DNA of 51,040 nucleotides from Atopobium sp. ICM42b (GTDB taxonomy: Bacteria; Actinomycetota; Coriobacteriia; Coriobacteriales; Atopobiaceae). The notes under the pieces were generated by a model. The model saw nothing but the letters and a program-made list of their open reading frames with translations. It made no database searches and was not told the DNA's origin. This document shows positions 36,038 through 43,558 of the stretch, piece after piece. Made by a program: the position numbers and the translations under genes. Position 1 is the first letter of the stretch, and each line of letters opens with the position of its first letter. Location: the NCBI GenBank assembly GCA_000564995.1, contig JDFH01000007.1, positions 1 to 51,040 of the forward strand. Reading direction: 5' to 3'.

Positions 36038-37183
36038 TTAAGCGTTCTTAGTGCTAGTCTTTTGAGCTTTCTTTATCTGTCTCATCAGCCATTGGAACGC
36101 CATAACTACAACAATTGTGACTGCAAAAACAAAGATGCCTCGTACAAAAGCATTTCCAAGCAAACTGTATGGGAATCGACCAAGTCTTAGTCCCAAGAAG
36201 TTAATAACAGGAATCTGGAACAGATAAACTCCTAAAACACCAGCAGATACCGTGCTGATGCGCTTCTTGGTACCATCGGAAAGCTCCTGCAGACTTGGTT
36301 CAAGGTTCAGCACAAACAAGAACAAAGATGCCGCTTGTACTACACAAAGGAAGTTTTTGATAGTAATGGGATAACTCTGATATGTCATTTCTGGCGTCAG
36401 TGGGGTTCCAAAGTTGTTAGCAATAAGTCCCCAGCCAAACATGGACGCAGATGAAAGTAAGAAAATTACAGCAAGCACAAGATTGTTTTTAGTAAATTTT
36501 GGAAGTTCGTCGTAATACGTCTTAACATAATAACCCAGCAGATAGTAGAAAAGGCCATCGCTGTTAAACGCAGCCCATCTAAACAGCTGATCAAAGTAAA
36601 CACCGCGAACGCCAATGAACTCAAGTAGCGGCAATCCAAAGCTCACAAAGAGCGTAAGCGCCATAACATATAGCAGGGTTTCCTTCTTTTGAACTACCAA
36701 AGAAAGCACAGGTGTCAAAAGATACAGATACAAAATGGTATAGATAAACCAAAGTGTGCTGTTTACGTTATTGGTTAGAAAGCGCTTCACAAAATCAGCA
36801 ATGCTGGCGCTCGCAGCAAATTCCTCTGCACCCCAAAACTTTGTAGGAAAAAGCACATACATCAAATACACCGTTATGCTGCCAAAAATGAGCGCCATCA
36901 GCGTCTTTCTTGCGCGCTTCATAAAAAATGTCTTTGTGGAGTATTTGCTTCTATACCCAAGCAAATTCATACCACTCAGCATAAAAAAGATGGGTACCGC
37001 GTAAATAAACGCTGCTTGCAGAGCTAAAGAGAAGGCCCAAGTTTTTGTGTGGGCAAGCGAGAATACATTAAGCGAGGTATGTAGCATAACAACAGCAATA
37101 CCTGCCAAAATGGTAAGAACATCTGCAAAAACAAAGCGCTTCTTGGTAGCAATTGCTTTTGAAGAAACTGTAGCTTTTTCCAC
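36038..37183 (-). CDS. Acyltransferase family 3 membrane protein
   Basis: A 381-residue polytopic protein with about ten membrane segments, in the acyltransferase-3 fold. The first segment carries the family His in VVMLHTS. Such proteins acetylate or otherwise acylate cell-surface glycans; the substrate is not readable. The basic C-terminal tail (RQIKKAQKTSTKNA) is cytoplasmic. GTG start at 37183 with GGGGAG upstream. It is divergent from the DUF2974 gene with a 72-base gap. Confidence 0.8.
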   Translation of the reverse strand: MEKATVSSKAIATKKRFVFADVLTILAGIAVVMLHTSLNVFSLAHTKTWAFSLALQAAFIYAVPIFFMLSGMNLLGYRSKYSTKTFFMKRARKTLMALIFGSITVYLMYVLFPTKFWGAEEFAASASIADFVKRFLTNNVNSTLWFIYTILYLYLLTPVLSLVVQKKETLLYVMALTLFVSFGLPLLEFIGVRGVYFDQLFRWAAFNSDGLFYYLLGYYVKTYYDELPKFTKNNLVLAVIFLLSSASMFGWGLIANNFGTPLTPEMTYQSYPITIKNFLCVVQAASLFLFVLNLEPSLQELSDGTKKRISTVSAGVLGVYLFQIPVINFLGLRLGRFPYSLLGNAFVRGIFVFAVTIVVVMAFQWLMRQIKKAQKTSTKNA

Positions 37184-37255
37184 GGACTTCTCCCCAAATC
37201 AATCAAACTTCATCTATGCTTAGTATACGAAAAGTACCAGCAGGAAAGAGGCATC

Positions 37256-38482
37256 ATGGCAAATGTCGTTGACTATCTACACTGGCGCGGCGATCTGACG
37301 TTTGAGAATGACCCTTTTAACAACGTCGATAACCTGATTCTCTCAATCCTTTCCTATCTGGGATTTGGCGGCATAGTGCCTTCTGAGCGTAGCGAGAAAC
37401 GCATTCTGCTTGGTGACGCTTGCGCCAAAATGCTGAAGAAACTCGATGACGATCCGTCTCTTATCACGGGATTTTCTCGCGTTGACGGAACCTTCCTTGA
37501 AGCACTGGTCAACGCTCCCCGCTTTGCCAACATTGAACTTGGTCGCTATGTAGACCGCATTAATGTCGAGAAAAACCTGCAGTTTGCAGCATTTACCGCC
37601 TATCTTCCTACAGGACAGATGTTTGTTTCTTTTAGAGGAACTGACGGTACCCTGGTTGGCTGGCGAGAAAACCTTAACCTTAGCTTCCAGGTTACGTCCG
37701 CTGATAAGTCGGCGGCACTATACCTTGAGAAACGTATTCGCGAACACCTTGCAGCAGGCAATAGCACTACCTGCGCAAATGTTATGGTTGGTGGCCACTC
37801 TAAGGGCGGCAACCTTGCGGCATACGCAGCAATAGTCTGTCCTGAAGAGCTGCTTGGCGCAATTGATCGCGTCTGGAGTAACGACGGTCCTAACATGTGT
37901 CCAGAAATTCTTCCCACCACAGCCCACAAGGTGCTTGGAGATAAATACATCAGAATTTTGCCTGAGTTTAGTGTAGTTGGCATGATTTTTGATGATCCTG
38001 CTGTTCCAAAGCTCATCGTAAAAAGCTCCGAGACAGGTATGATGGCTCACGACGGTGTTTCATGGCAGGTCATGCGCGACACCTTTGAGTTTGCTGACGA
38101 CTTCCAGCCGGAATGTAAAAAGATTAACGAGGCGTTTAGCAACTGGTATAAAGAACTCCCCCTCTCCGATCGTGAGCACTTTACTAACGAGCTCTTTGAC
38201 GCCCTTTCGGCAGGCGGAGCAGTCTATTTCAGCGACATTATTAGCTCGCCCGCAAACTTACAGCCTGTTGTTGCGGCACTCACTAAAACAGAAAAGCAAA
38301 CCAAAGAAGTCTTTTTTGACCTCCTTGGTTCGCTTGTCAATGCATCCGCAACATCTTTGATTGAAAACATTACTGAGTCTTCCCAGATTTCTCAGCTAAC
38401 TTCTGCTATCTCAGAAAGCTTTGCCAAACTGGATAAAGCCCAGAAGGAACTTAGGAAAGGTTCTCCTTCTTCAAACCAGTAA
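37256..38482 (+). CDS. DUF2974 lipase-like alpha/beta hydrolase
   Basis: A 408-residue protein of the DUF2974 (Mbeg1-like) family. The nucleophile elbow GGHSKGGNLAAYA gives a GxSxG serine; an acidic residue (SNDGPNMCPE region) and His in MMAHDGVSW could complete the triad. The N-terminus (VDYLHWRGDLTF) is family-typical. No signal peptide or membrane segment, so it is probably cytoplasmic. The last 32 bases overlap the converging holin-like gene. GGAAAGAGG precedes the ATG. Confidence 0.8.
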   Translation: MANVVDYLHWRGDLTFENDPFNNVDNLILSILSYLGFGGIVPSERSEKRILLGDACAKMLKKLDDDPSLITGFSRVDGTFLEALVNAPRFANIELGRYVDRINVEKNLQFAAFTAYLPTGQMFVSFRGTDGTLVGWRENLNLSFQVTSADKSAALYLEKRIREHLAAGNSTTCANVMVGGHSKGGNLAAYAAIVCPEELLGAIDRVWSNDGPNMCPEILPTTAHKVLGDKYIRILPEFSVVGMIFDDPAVPKLIVKSSETGMMAHDGVSWQVMRDTFEFADDFQPECKKINEAFSNWYKELPLSDREHFTNELFDALSAGGAVYFSDIISSPANLQPVVAALTKTEKQTKEVFFDLLGSLVNASATSLIENITESSQISQLTSAISESFAKLDKAQKELRKGSPSSNQ

Positions 38483-38828
38483 GGCTAATCACAATTGAAG
38501 AGACAATTGAGATAACTATTGATCCCAGGATAGCGGTGCCTAAAGAATCAATAGCAACGCCCGCATGCAGCAAATTCCTAGAAATAAAACTTGAAAGCTC
38601 AAGCATAAAAGCATTAATAAAGAGCGAGAAAATACCTAGGGTCAGCACATTAATAGGCAATGAGAGTAGCTTAACAACAGGCTTAATGCCCGTGTTAACT
38701 GCTGCAAGCACCAACGAGAACAGAATAGGACCTGCCCACGATCCTCCCACAATAGTTAGACCTGGAATTAAGGTGCAGGCCACCAACGTAGCAACAGTAG
38801 TTACAAGCCATGTTGCAACAAATGTCAT
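38451..38828 (-). CDS. Phage holin family 4 (superfamily IV) membrane protein
   Basis: A 125-residue protein with four membrane segments of the YvlD/mycobacterial 4-TMS holin type: FVATWLVTTVATLVACTLI, a second around PILFSLVLAAVN, LSLPINVLTLGIFSLFINA and a last near LGSIVISIVSSIVISL. The ATG at 38828 is chosen because GAGAGG is upstream; a frame opening at 38858 runs through the ptsH terminator and is not credible. In chromosomes these proteins are not prophage; their role is unclear. Confidence 0.8.
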   Translation of the reverse strand: MTFVATWLVTTVATLVACTLIPGLTIVGGSWAGPILFSLVLAAVNTGIKPVVKLLSLPINVLTLGIFSLFINAFMLELSSFISRNLLHAGVAIDSLGTAILGSIVISIVSSIVISLTGLKKENLS

Positions 38829-38843
38829 ACTAACCTCTCTTTG

Positions 38844-38868
38844 AAAAAAGCCCGGCAAAGCCGGGCTT
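38844..38868 (-). terminator. Intrinsic terminator of ptsH
   Basis: A perfect 9-bp stem, AAGCCCGGC (38848-38856) with its complement at 38860-38868, closes a 3-base loop and is followed on the minus strand by TTTTTT. It lies 26 bases beyond the ptsH stop and just before the holin-like start. Confidence 0.9.
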
Positions 38869-38894
38869 GACGTGCACAGTATGTAGCCGTTAGC

Positions 38895-39167
38895 TTACTC
38901 GCCGAAGCCGCTGTCAACAAGAGCAACGAGAGCGTCAAGGGCTGCCTGCTCGTCAGCGCCGTCGCATGCAATCTCAATCTTGGTGCCAGTACCAAGGCCA
39001 GCAGCAAGAATCATCATGATGGACTTAGCGTTAACTGGTGCGGAGTCCTTGTCAACATTCTTGATGGTGACGTTGCTCTCAAACTTCTTTGCCTCAGAAA
39101 CAAAGACGGATGCTGGACGAGCGTGAAGACCAGTTGCATTGATGATAGTAGTCTGCTTTGAAACCAT
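38895..39167 (-). CDS. ptsH: Phosphocarrier protein HPr
   Basis: A 90-residue PTS phosphocarrier. His15 in GLHARPAS takes phosphate from enzyme I. Ser46-type site in VNAKSIMMILA fits HPr kinase regulation in low-GC Gram-positives. The gene stands alone, without ptsI nearby. GGGGAG precedes the ATG. The 183-base upstream gap has two inverted repeats that may be control sites. Confidence 0.93.
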   Translation of the reverse strand: MVSKQTTIINATGLHARPASVFVSEAKKFESNVTIKNVDKDSAPVNAKSIMMILAAGLGTGTKIEIACDGADEQAALDALVALVDSGFGE

Positions 39168-39201
39168 AAGTGGACTCCCCTTCCGGAAACCAAAAATCTA
39201 C

Positions 39202-39238
39202 TCGAGAGTTATTCTCGATTAATCGTTACTATCGTAAC
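39202..39238. promoter_or_regulatory. Two adjacent inverted repeats upstream of ptsH
   Basis: TCGAGA (39202-39207) pairs with TCTCGA (39213-39218), and GTTAC (39225-39229) with GTAAC (39234-39238). They lie 35-71 bases before the ptsH start in the divergent gap. No convincing -35/-10 pair was found, so they are only candidate operators or leader stems. Confidence 0.3.
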
Positions 39239-39350
39239 AAAACATAACGTATTATATCCAATCTTATTTCCAGAAAGAACCAAATTAGACTATGATTTGC
39301 TCAAAAACAGGGTAAAAATAAAAAGTCGGAACTCTTGTAGGAGGTTCACC

Positions 39351-40661
39351 ATGGCTGAAAACGATATCCAAAACTCAAAACCTGAGGAATTGGACACGAT
39401 AGATACTCAAGTAACCACTTCTAATGAGCAGAATGAGTCTGCAGACACACCTGAACCCAGCAAATCCCAGGACATTCAAAAGATTGCCAAGGACACTACT
39501 CAGGTTGTAGCAAAAGGTGTTAGCAGCGCATTTGAGAGCGCCACAACCGCTGTTGCAGAAGGTTTCCAGGCTACCAAAGAAGTCCACAACGCTGCCAAAG
39601 AGACAAACTCTGCAAAGCAAGAGCTTAAGCAGATGCAAGAACACCTTGCTCAAGACAAACAAGATCTAGAACACAGAGACTACGTACAGAGCTCATTTGA
39701 CCAGATTATCGCTGAGCAAGAGAAAATTTTTGCAGAAACCGCTCAGGTCATGAGTGATCAATCTACGCAAGTGGATCTTCTCACGGTTAAGAAAAACCAG
39801 CTTATTCAGAAGCTTGAACAGCAAAAAGTTGACGACGAAGCAAAGATTAAGCCTTACAAAGAAGTTGCTGCCACAGCAAAAGGCAGGCTAGATGATATCT
39901 CAAAGACAATCTCTGAGGCGCAGCGTGGTGTCAAAAACGCCGAGGCTCAGCTTAAAGAAGTTACCGAGAAACGCGATGCTGCTGTAGCGTCTGCAAATAA
40001 AGCACTGGAAAACTCCCAGGCAAGACAGCTTTCTCTGAGAGAAGAGCTTGCTGGTCTTAAGACAGACCCTGCCGCTAATCACGATGCAATTGTTCGCATT
40101 GAGGAAGACCTTAAGTCAGAGCTTGCTCGTGCAGAGCAGGCCCAAAAGCAAGTTGAGGAACTACAGAACTCTTTCCAGTCTTCACTTGAGATGGCACAAA
40201 CGCATTACTGGACCCAGGGCAAATCGTTGGAGTCCTCAGAGTCTTCTATTGATGCAGCTCGCAAAGATTATGAGCAGAAACAGCAAGAATATGACGCCGT
40301 AGTAGCTGAGGCTAATGCTCGTCAGAGGATTCTAAGCAAAGATATAGAGGGTCTTGAAGAGAAAATTAAGACAGCCAAGGAGATCTTTAACGAAGCAGCA
40401 GATAAACATGATGAAGCACAGTCGATTATTGACGATGCTAAAGAAATTCATGCAACACCAGAAATTACTGAGGAGCTCAGAAAGTCTGTTGACGAGCAGG
40501 TAATTAACATCAATACCAAGCAGCTCACCCTTAAAGAGCTTATTACTGGCGAGAAAATCCTTCGAGAGACAACTCGTGGTCAGCGCATTGGCTTCATCAT
40601 TGTTGTTCTTGGCATGATAGCGATTCTTGCGTCTTTTGTTTGGCTGATTTTTAACTGGTAA
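39351..40661 (+). CDS. Tail-anchored coiled-coil protein
   Basis: A 436-residue protein with no recognised family. The N-terminal 45 residues are acidic and disordered. A long coiled coil spans about 85-400, rich in Gln, Glu, Lys and Ala. One C-terminal membrane segment (GFIIVVLGMIAILASFVWLIF) ends the protein, so it is tail-anchored with the body in the cytoplasm. GTAGGAGG just before ATG 39351 fixes the start; an 18-codon-longer frame is rejected. A role as a membrane-tethered scaffold is a guess. Confidence 0.75.
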   Translation: MAENDIQNSKPEELDTIDTQVTTSNEQNESADTPEPSKSQDIQKIAKDTTQVVAKGVSSAFESATTAVAEGFQATKEVHNAAKETNSAKQELKQMQEHLAQDKQDLEHRDYVQSSFDQIIAEQEKIFAETAQVMSDQSTQVDLLTVKKNQLIQKLEQQKVDDEAKIKPYKEVAATAKGRLDDISKTISEAQRGVKNAEAQLKEVTEKRDAAVASANKALENSQARQLSLREELAGLKTDPAANHDAIVRIEEDLKSELARAEQAQKQVEELQNSFQSSLEMAQTHYWTQGKSLESSESSIDAARKDYEQKQQEYDAVVAEANARQRILSKDIEGLEEKIKTAKEIFNEAADKHDEAQSIIDDAKEIHATPEITEELRKSVDEQVININTKQLTLKELITGEKILRETTRGQRIGFIIVVLGMIAILASFVWLIFNW

Positions 40662-40691
40662 TTTAGTCTTTGCCCAGACAAATCATCGTAT

Positions 40692-40725
40692 GAAAAAGTG
40701 CTCACAATACTGTGGGCACTTTTTC
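40692..40725. terminator. Bidirectional intrinsic terminator
   Basis: A 15-bp stem with one G-U pair (40692-40706 with 40711-40725) closes an ATAC loop, with A- and T-runs on its outer edges. It lies between the converging coiled-coil gene and queA and can serve both. Confidence 0.85.
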
Positions 40726-40779
40726 TACATCTAAACTCTCAAGTTAAACGTAAGGGTCATGGTCACGTAACCAAACTCG

Positions 40780-41943
40780 CTAAATGATGATCATGGCATC
40801 ACCAAATGACAAGAAGCGGTACTTCTCGTCAATGGCACTTTGATAGGCGTCCATAATCTGCTCGCGCGTTGCAAAGGCAGAAACAAGCATCATCAAAGTT
40901 GAACGTGGAACATGGAAGTTGGTCACCATAGTATCTACCACGTGGAATGTAGAGCCTGGCATCAGGTACAGATTAGTAGTTGCATTCTCTCGAGCAACCA
41001 TATCGCCTTTATGAGTCACTGCAGCAGAGTCTTCTGCCTCCTCAAAGCGACGGGCAACAACAGGAGGCTCAGCTGAAGGAATCTGATTATCCCAAGCACT
41101 TTCAAGCGAGCGAACACTGGTAGTACCAATGGCAATAACCTTATGACCAGCGGCTTTGGTAGCCTTTACTGCTTCTACAACTTCTGGAGCTACGTGGTAG
41201 CGCTCGGTATGAATGACGTGCTTAGTAGGATCGTCCTCTGTTACCAACCTGAAGGTATCAATACCCACCTCTAGCTCAACAGATGCCCACTGAACACCCT
41301 TTGCTTTGATGGTTTCAATGAGCTCAGGAGTAAAGTGAAGACCCGCGGTAGGAGCTGCAGCAGAATGCTCGTCCTGCATAGCGTAGACCGTCTGGTACTT
41401 CTCTGGGTCTCCCTCGTACTGTGTAATATACGGAGGCAGTGGAACGTGGCCCGCCTCATGAATAGCCTCATCAAGGGTACGGTCTCCCTGTGCTTCAAAA
41501 CGCACCAGGCGACCTCCCCTGTTGTCGTCAACAAAGTCCACAATGGTGCCCGTCAACACAACAGGAGCTGAGTCAGGAGCATGCAAGCCACCTGCACGGT
41601 ATTCAATTACTGCGCCAGGCTTTAGACGCTTACCAGGATTTACCAGACACTCCCATACGCCACCAAGAGCATCAATATCTTCTCGACGTTTTAAAAGCAG
41701 CGTTTCTGAGACGCCGCCCGTATTTTGCTTTTTACCTACAAGGCGAGCTGGCATAACGCGCGTCTGGTTAACTACAACCAAATCACCCGGCTCAAGATAC
41801 TCCACAATATCAGTGAAGTGCTTGTGCTCTATGCGGCCATCTTCTCTATGCAGCACCAAAAGCCTACAAGAGTCTCTTGGCTCAGCAGGAGCTTGTGCAA
41901 TACGCTCTTCTGGAAGGTTGTAATCAAAATCGTCAGTTCGCAT
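40780..41943 (-). CDS. queA: S-adenosylmethionine:tRNA ribosyltransferase-isomerase QueA
   Basis: A 387-residue enzyme that adds the ribosyl part of SAM to preQ1-tRNA, giving epoxyqueuosine. The start FDYNLPEERIAQAPAEPRD, the internal FTPELIETIKAKG and the C-terminal HVPRSTLMMLVSAFA are family blocks. The ATG at 41943 overlaps the queH stop by 11 bases and matches family length; a start 33 bases earlier is in frame but lacks support. GAAAGG upstream. tgt is not in the window. Confidence 0.94.
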   Translation of the reverse strand: MRTDDFDYNLPEERIAQAPAEPRDSCRLLVLHREDGRIEHKHFTDIVEYLEPGDLVVVNQTRVMPARLVGKKQNTGGVSETLLLKRREDIDALGGVWECLVNPGKRLKPGAVIEYRAGGLHAPDSAPVVLTGTIVDFVDDNRGGRLVRFEAQGDRTLDEAIHEAGHVPLPPYITQYEGDPEKYQTVYAMQDEHSAAAPTAGLHFTPELIETIKAKGVQWASVELEVGIDTFRLVTEDDPTKHVIHTERYHVAPEVVEAVKATKAAGHKVIAIGTTSVRSLESAWDNQIPSAEPPVVARRFEEAEDSAAVTHKGDMVARENATTNLYLMPGSTFHVVDTMVTNFHVPRSTLMMLVSAFATREQIMDAYQSAIDEKYRFLSFGDAMIII

Positions 41944-42565
41944 GACGTGCTGCCTTTCTTGCGTCACGAGCTTCATGACGCTCTATCTGAGCCTCGGCCG
42001 CAGAATATCTGCAACCGCAATAATTTTGTCGATACATACCAAGCTCACGAGACTCTTTTGTAGCCTCTGGGTAATACGGACGGAAATCTCTCCATACAGG
42101 CGTCAGTCCATGAGCATGCGCAATAGACACCAGCTCATCCTCGCACGCATCAAAAAGCTGATAGGGCGAGACAGCCAGTGTTGTAGAAACGTATTCAAAC
42201 CCGCGCTCAGCCGCCACACGACAACTCTCTGCCAAGCGGATTGCGTAACAAGCACGACAGCGACGGTCTCGCTCAAATCCCTGAGGGGCCACAGCTCGCT
42301 CCCACTGCTCTCGCGGATCTCCTGCCACAATCACCTCAACATGAGCCTCTTCTTGAGCCCACGTAAGTAAGGTTTGAAGACGCTTATCATGCTCCTCAAC
42401 AGGCTGAATATTAGGATTAGTCCAACAGATGGTTGGCTCAAAACCTTCTTCCCTCAGATGTTTTAAGGGCTCAAGTGAGCACGGACCACAGCATGCATGG
42501 AGCAGCAGCGGTGTTCCCGGCTCTACTGAAAGAGTCTCAATTGACTGAAGCATGTTTGAAGCCAT
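41933..42565 (-). CDS. queH: Epoxyqueuosine reductase QueH (DUF208)
   Basis: A 210-residue protein of the DUF208 family, an epoxyqueuosine reductase not related to QueG, which completes queuosine on tRNA. The cysteine motifs are HACCGPCS near residue 24, RCRACY near 102 and YCGCRYS near 182; these bind an iron-sulfur cluster and a second metal. It is coupled to queA downstream (11-base overlap) and to the CPBP gene upstream (1-base overlap). Confidence 0.92.
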   Translation of the reverse strand: MASNMLQSIETLSVEPGTPLLLHACCGPCSLEPLKHLREEGFEPTICWTNPNIQPVEEHDKRLQTLLTWAQEEAHVEVIVAGDPREQWERAVAPQGFERDRRCRACYAIRLAESCRVAAERGFEYVSTTLAVSPYQLFDACEDELVSIAHAHGLTPVWRDFRPYYPEATKESRELGMYRQNYCGCRYSAAEAQIERHEARDARKAARHAN

Positions 42566-43431
42566 TAGTTCTTCTCGCCTTGTGCCTTATAACATTTCCA
42601 ACCTACTATAGCGCAGGCAGCAAGGCATACAAAAATGGTAACAACGCTTGCTTCAATACCGTAGGCGCCACCCGAGATAAACTCAGATGCTGCAGGATAC
42701 GCTGTTAAGAGCGTGGTAGGAAGAAGCGTAGTGGTAACCGAGATGCCCAGAATAGGGCCGGTTACAAAGTTCCAAATAAAGTGCATAGCAATGGTCATGA
42801 GCAGATTATCGGTAAGCCAAAACACCAAGCCATAAAGAATGCCCATCAAAAAGACTGAGATTGCTGCGGCAATAGAGATGTTAGGCGTTAGTCCATACGT
42901 TGCGGTAAAGAGCACTGCTTGAAGCACAAGCGCTACAGGGAAAGAACTCTTAGCTGCAACACCAGTTTGTAGGTAACCTCTAAACAAGATTTCTTCTGCT
43001 GCGGACTCAATAAGGGTTGCCACAAGTAAGAAGAGAGCAGCAAAAATGTTATAGGAAGCGTTGAAGTTAAAATCAAAGCCTTCAATGAGCATGATAGAGC
43101 CAAAGGTAAACAGCACCATCAAAAAGCCAAAGGTAACTCCGCGCATAAATCCTGGCCAGGAGCTTACTCGAAGACCCAAAGACCTAAAATCTCGCTTATT
43201 GACGCGGGCAATCCACACAAGAATCAAGCCGCCTGCCAACATGCTTCCTAGAAGACCCAACACGGCTGGAAGGATGTCATTGGGTGGGAGCTCTCCCATA
43301 ACCATCAGCGGAATATGACACACAAACATAAGCAAAAGTGCAAGGTCAGCCACAAGGAAGGGCGTCACCACAGACTTTGGTGGATCCTTTAGAACAAACT
43401 CAAGGCTTGTCTTTGGCTTTTTTCTTCCCAC
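42565..43431 (-). CDS. CPBP-family intramembrane metalloprotease
   Basis: A 288-residue polytopic protein with about eight membrane segments. The Abi/CPBP active site is visible: EEILFRGYL (EExxxR), and HFIWNFV as the later His motif. Such proteases can act in surface protein processing or immunity to bacteriocins; no bacteriocin gene is nearby. GTG start at 43431 with AGGAGA upstream. It is first in a likely transcript with queH and queA. The last codons contain GGCGAGAAG. Confidence 0.87.
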   Translation of the reverse strand: MGRKKPKTSLEFVLKDPPKSVVTPFLVADLALLLMFVCHIPLMVMGELPPNDILPAVLGLLGSMLAGGLILVWIARVNKRDFRSLGLRVSSWPGFMRGVTFGFLMVLFTFGSIMLIEGFDFNFNASYNIFAALFLLVATLIESAAEEILFRGYLQTGVAAKSSFPVALVLQAVLFTATYGLTPNISIAAAISVFLMGILYGLVFWLTDNLLMTIAMHFIWNFVTGPILGISVTTTLLPTTLLTAYPAASEFISGGAYGIEASVVTIFVCLAACAIVGWKCYKAQGEKN

Positions 43432-43558
43432 AAACTCTCCTTACATAATTTCTACTCACTATAGTATCGACTTCTGAATCTATTCGTGTAGTGAATCAAA
43501 AAAGATTAGAATAAGAAGATAATTTGCGTAATCTACTAATTCCAACTGCGAGGTATCC

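Noticed and set aside
38451..38828. Prophage remnant suggested by a holin-type gene
   Set aside because: No other phage gene is nearby, and this four-segment family is common as an ordinary chromosomal membrane protein.
38829..38858. Longer start for the holin-like gene
   Set aside because: It would begin at TTG inside the ptsH terminator stem; the ATG at 38828 has a proper binding site.
43432..43558. T-box leader before metG or preQ1 riboswitch before the CPBP-queH-queA group
   Set aside because: No T-box GGTGGNACCGCG element or preQ1 fold was seen in the 127-base divergent gap.
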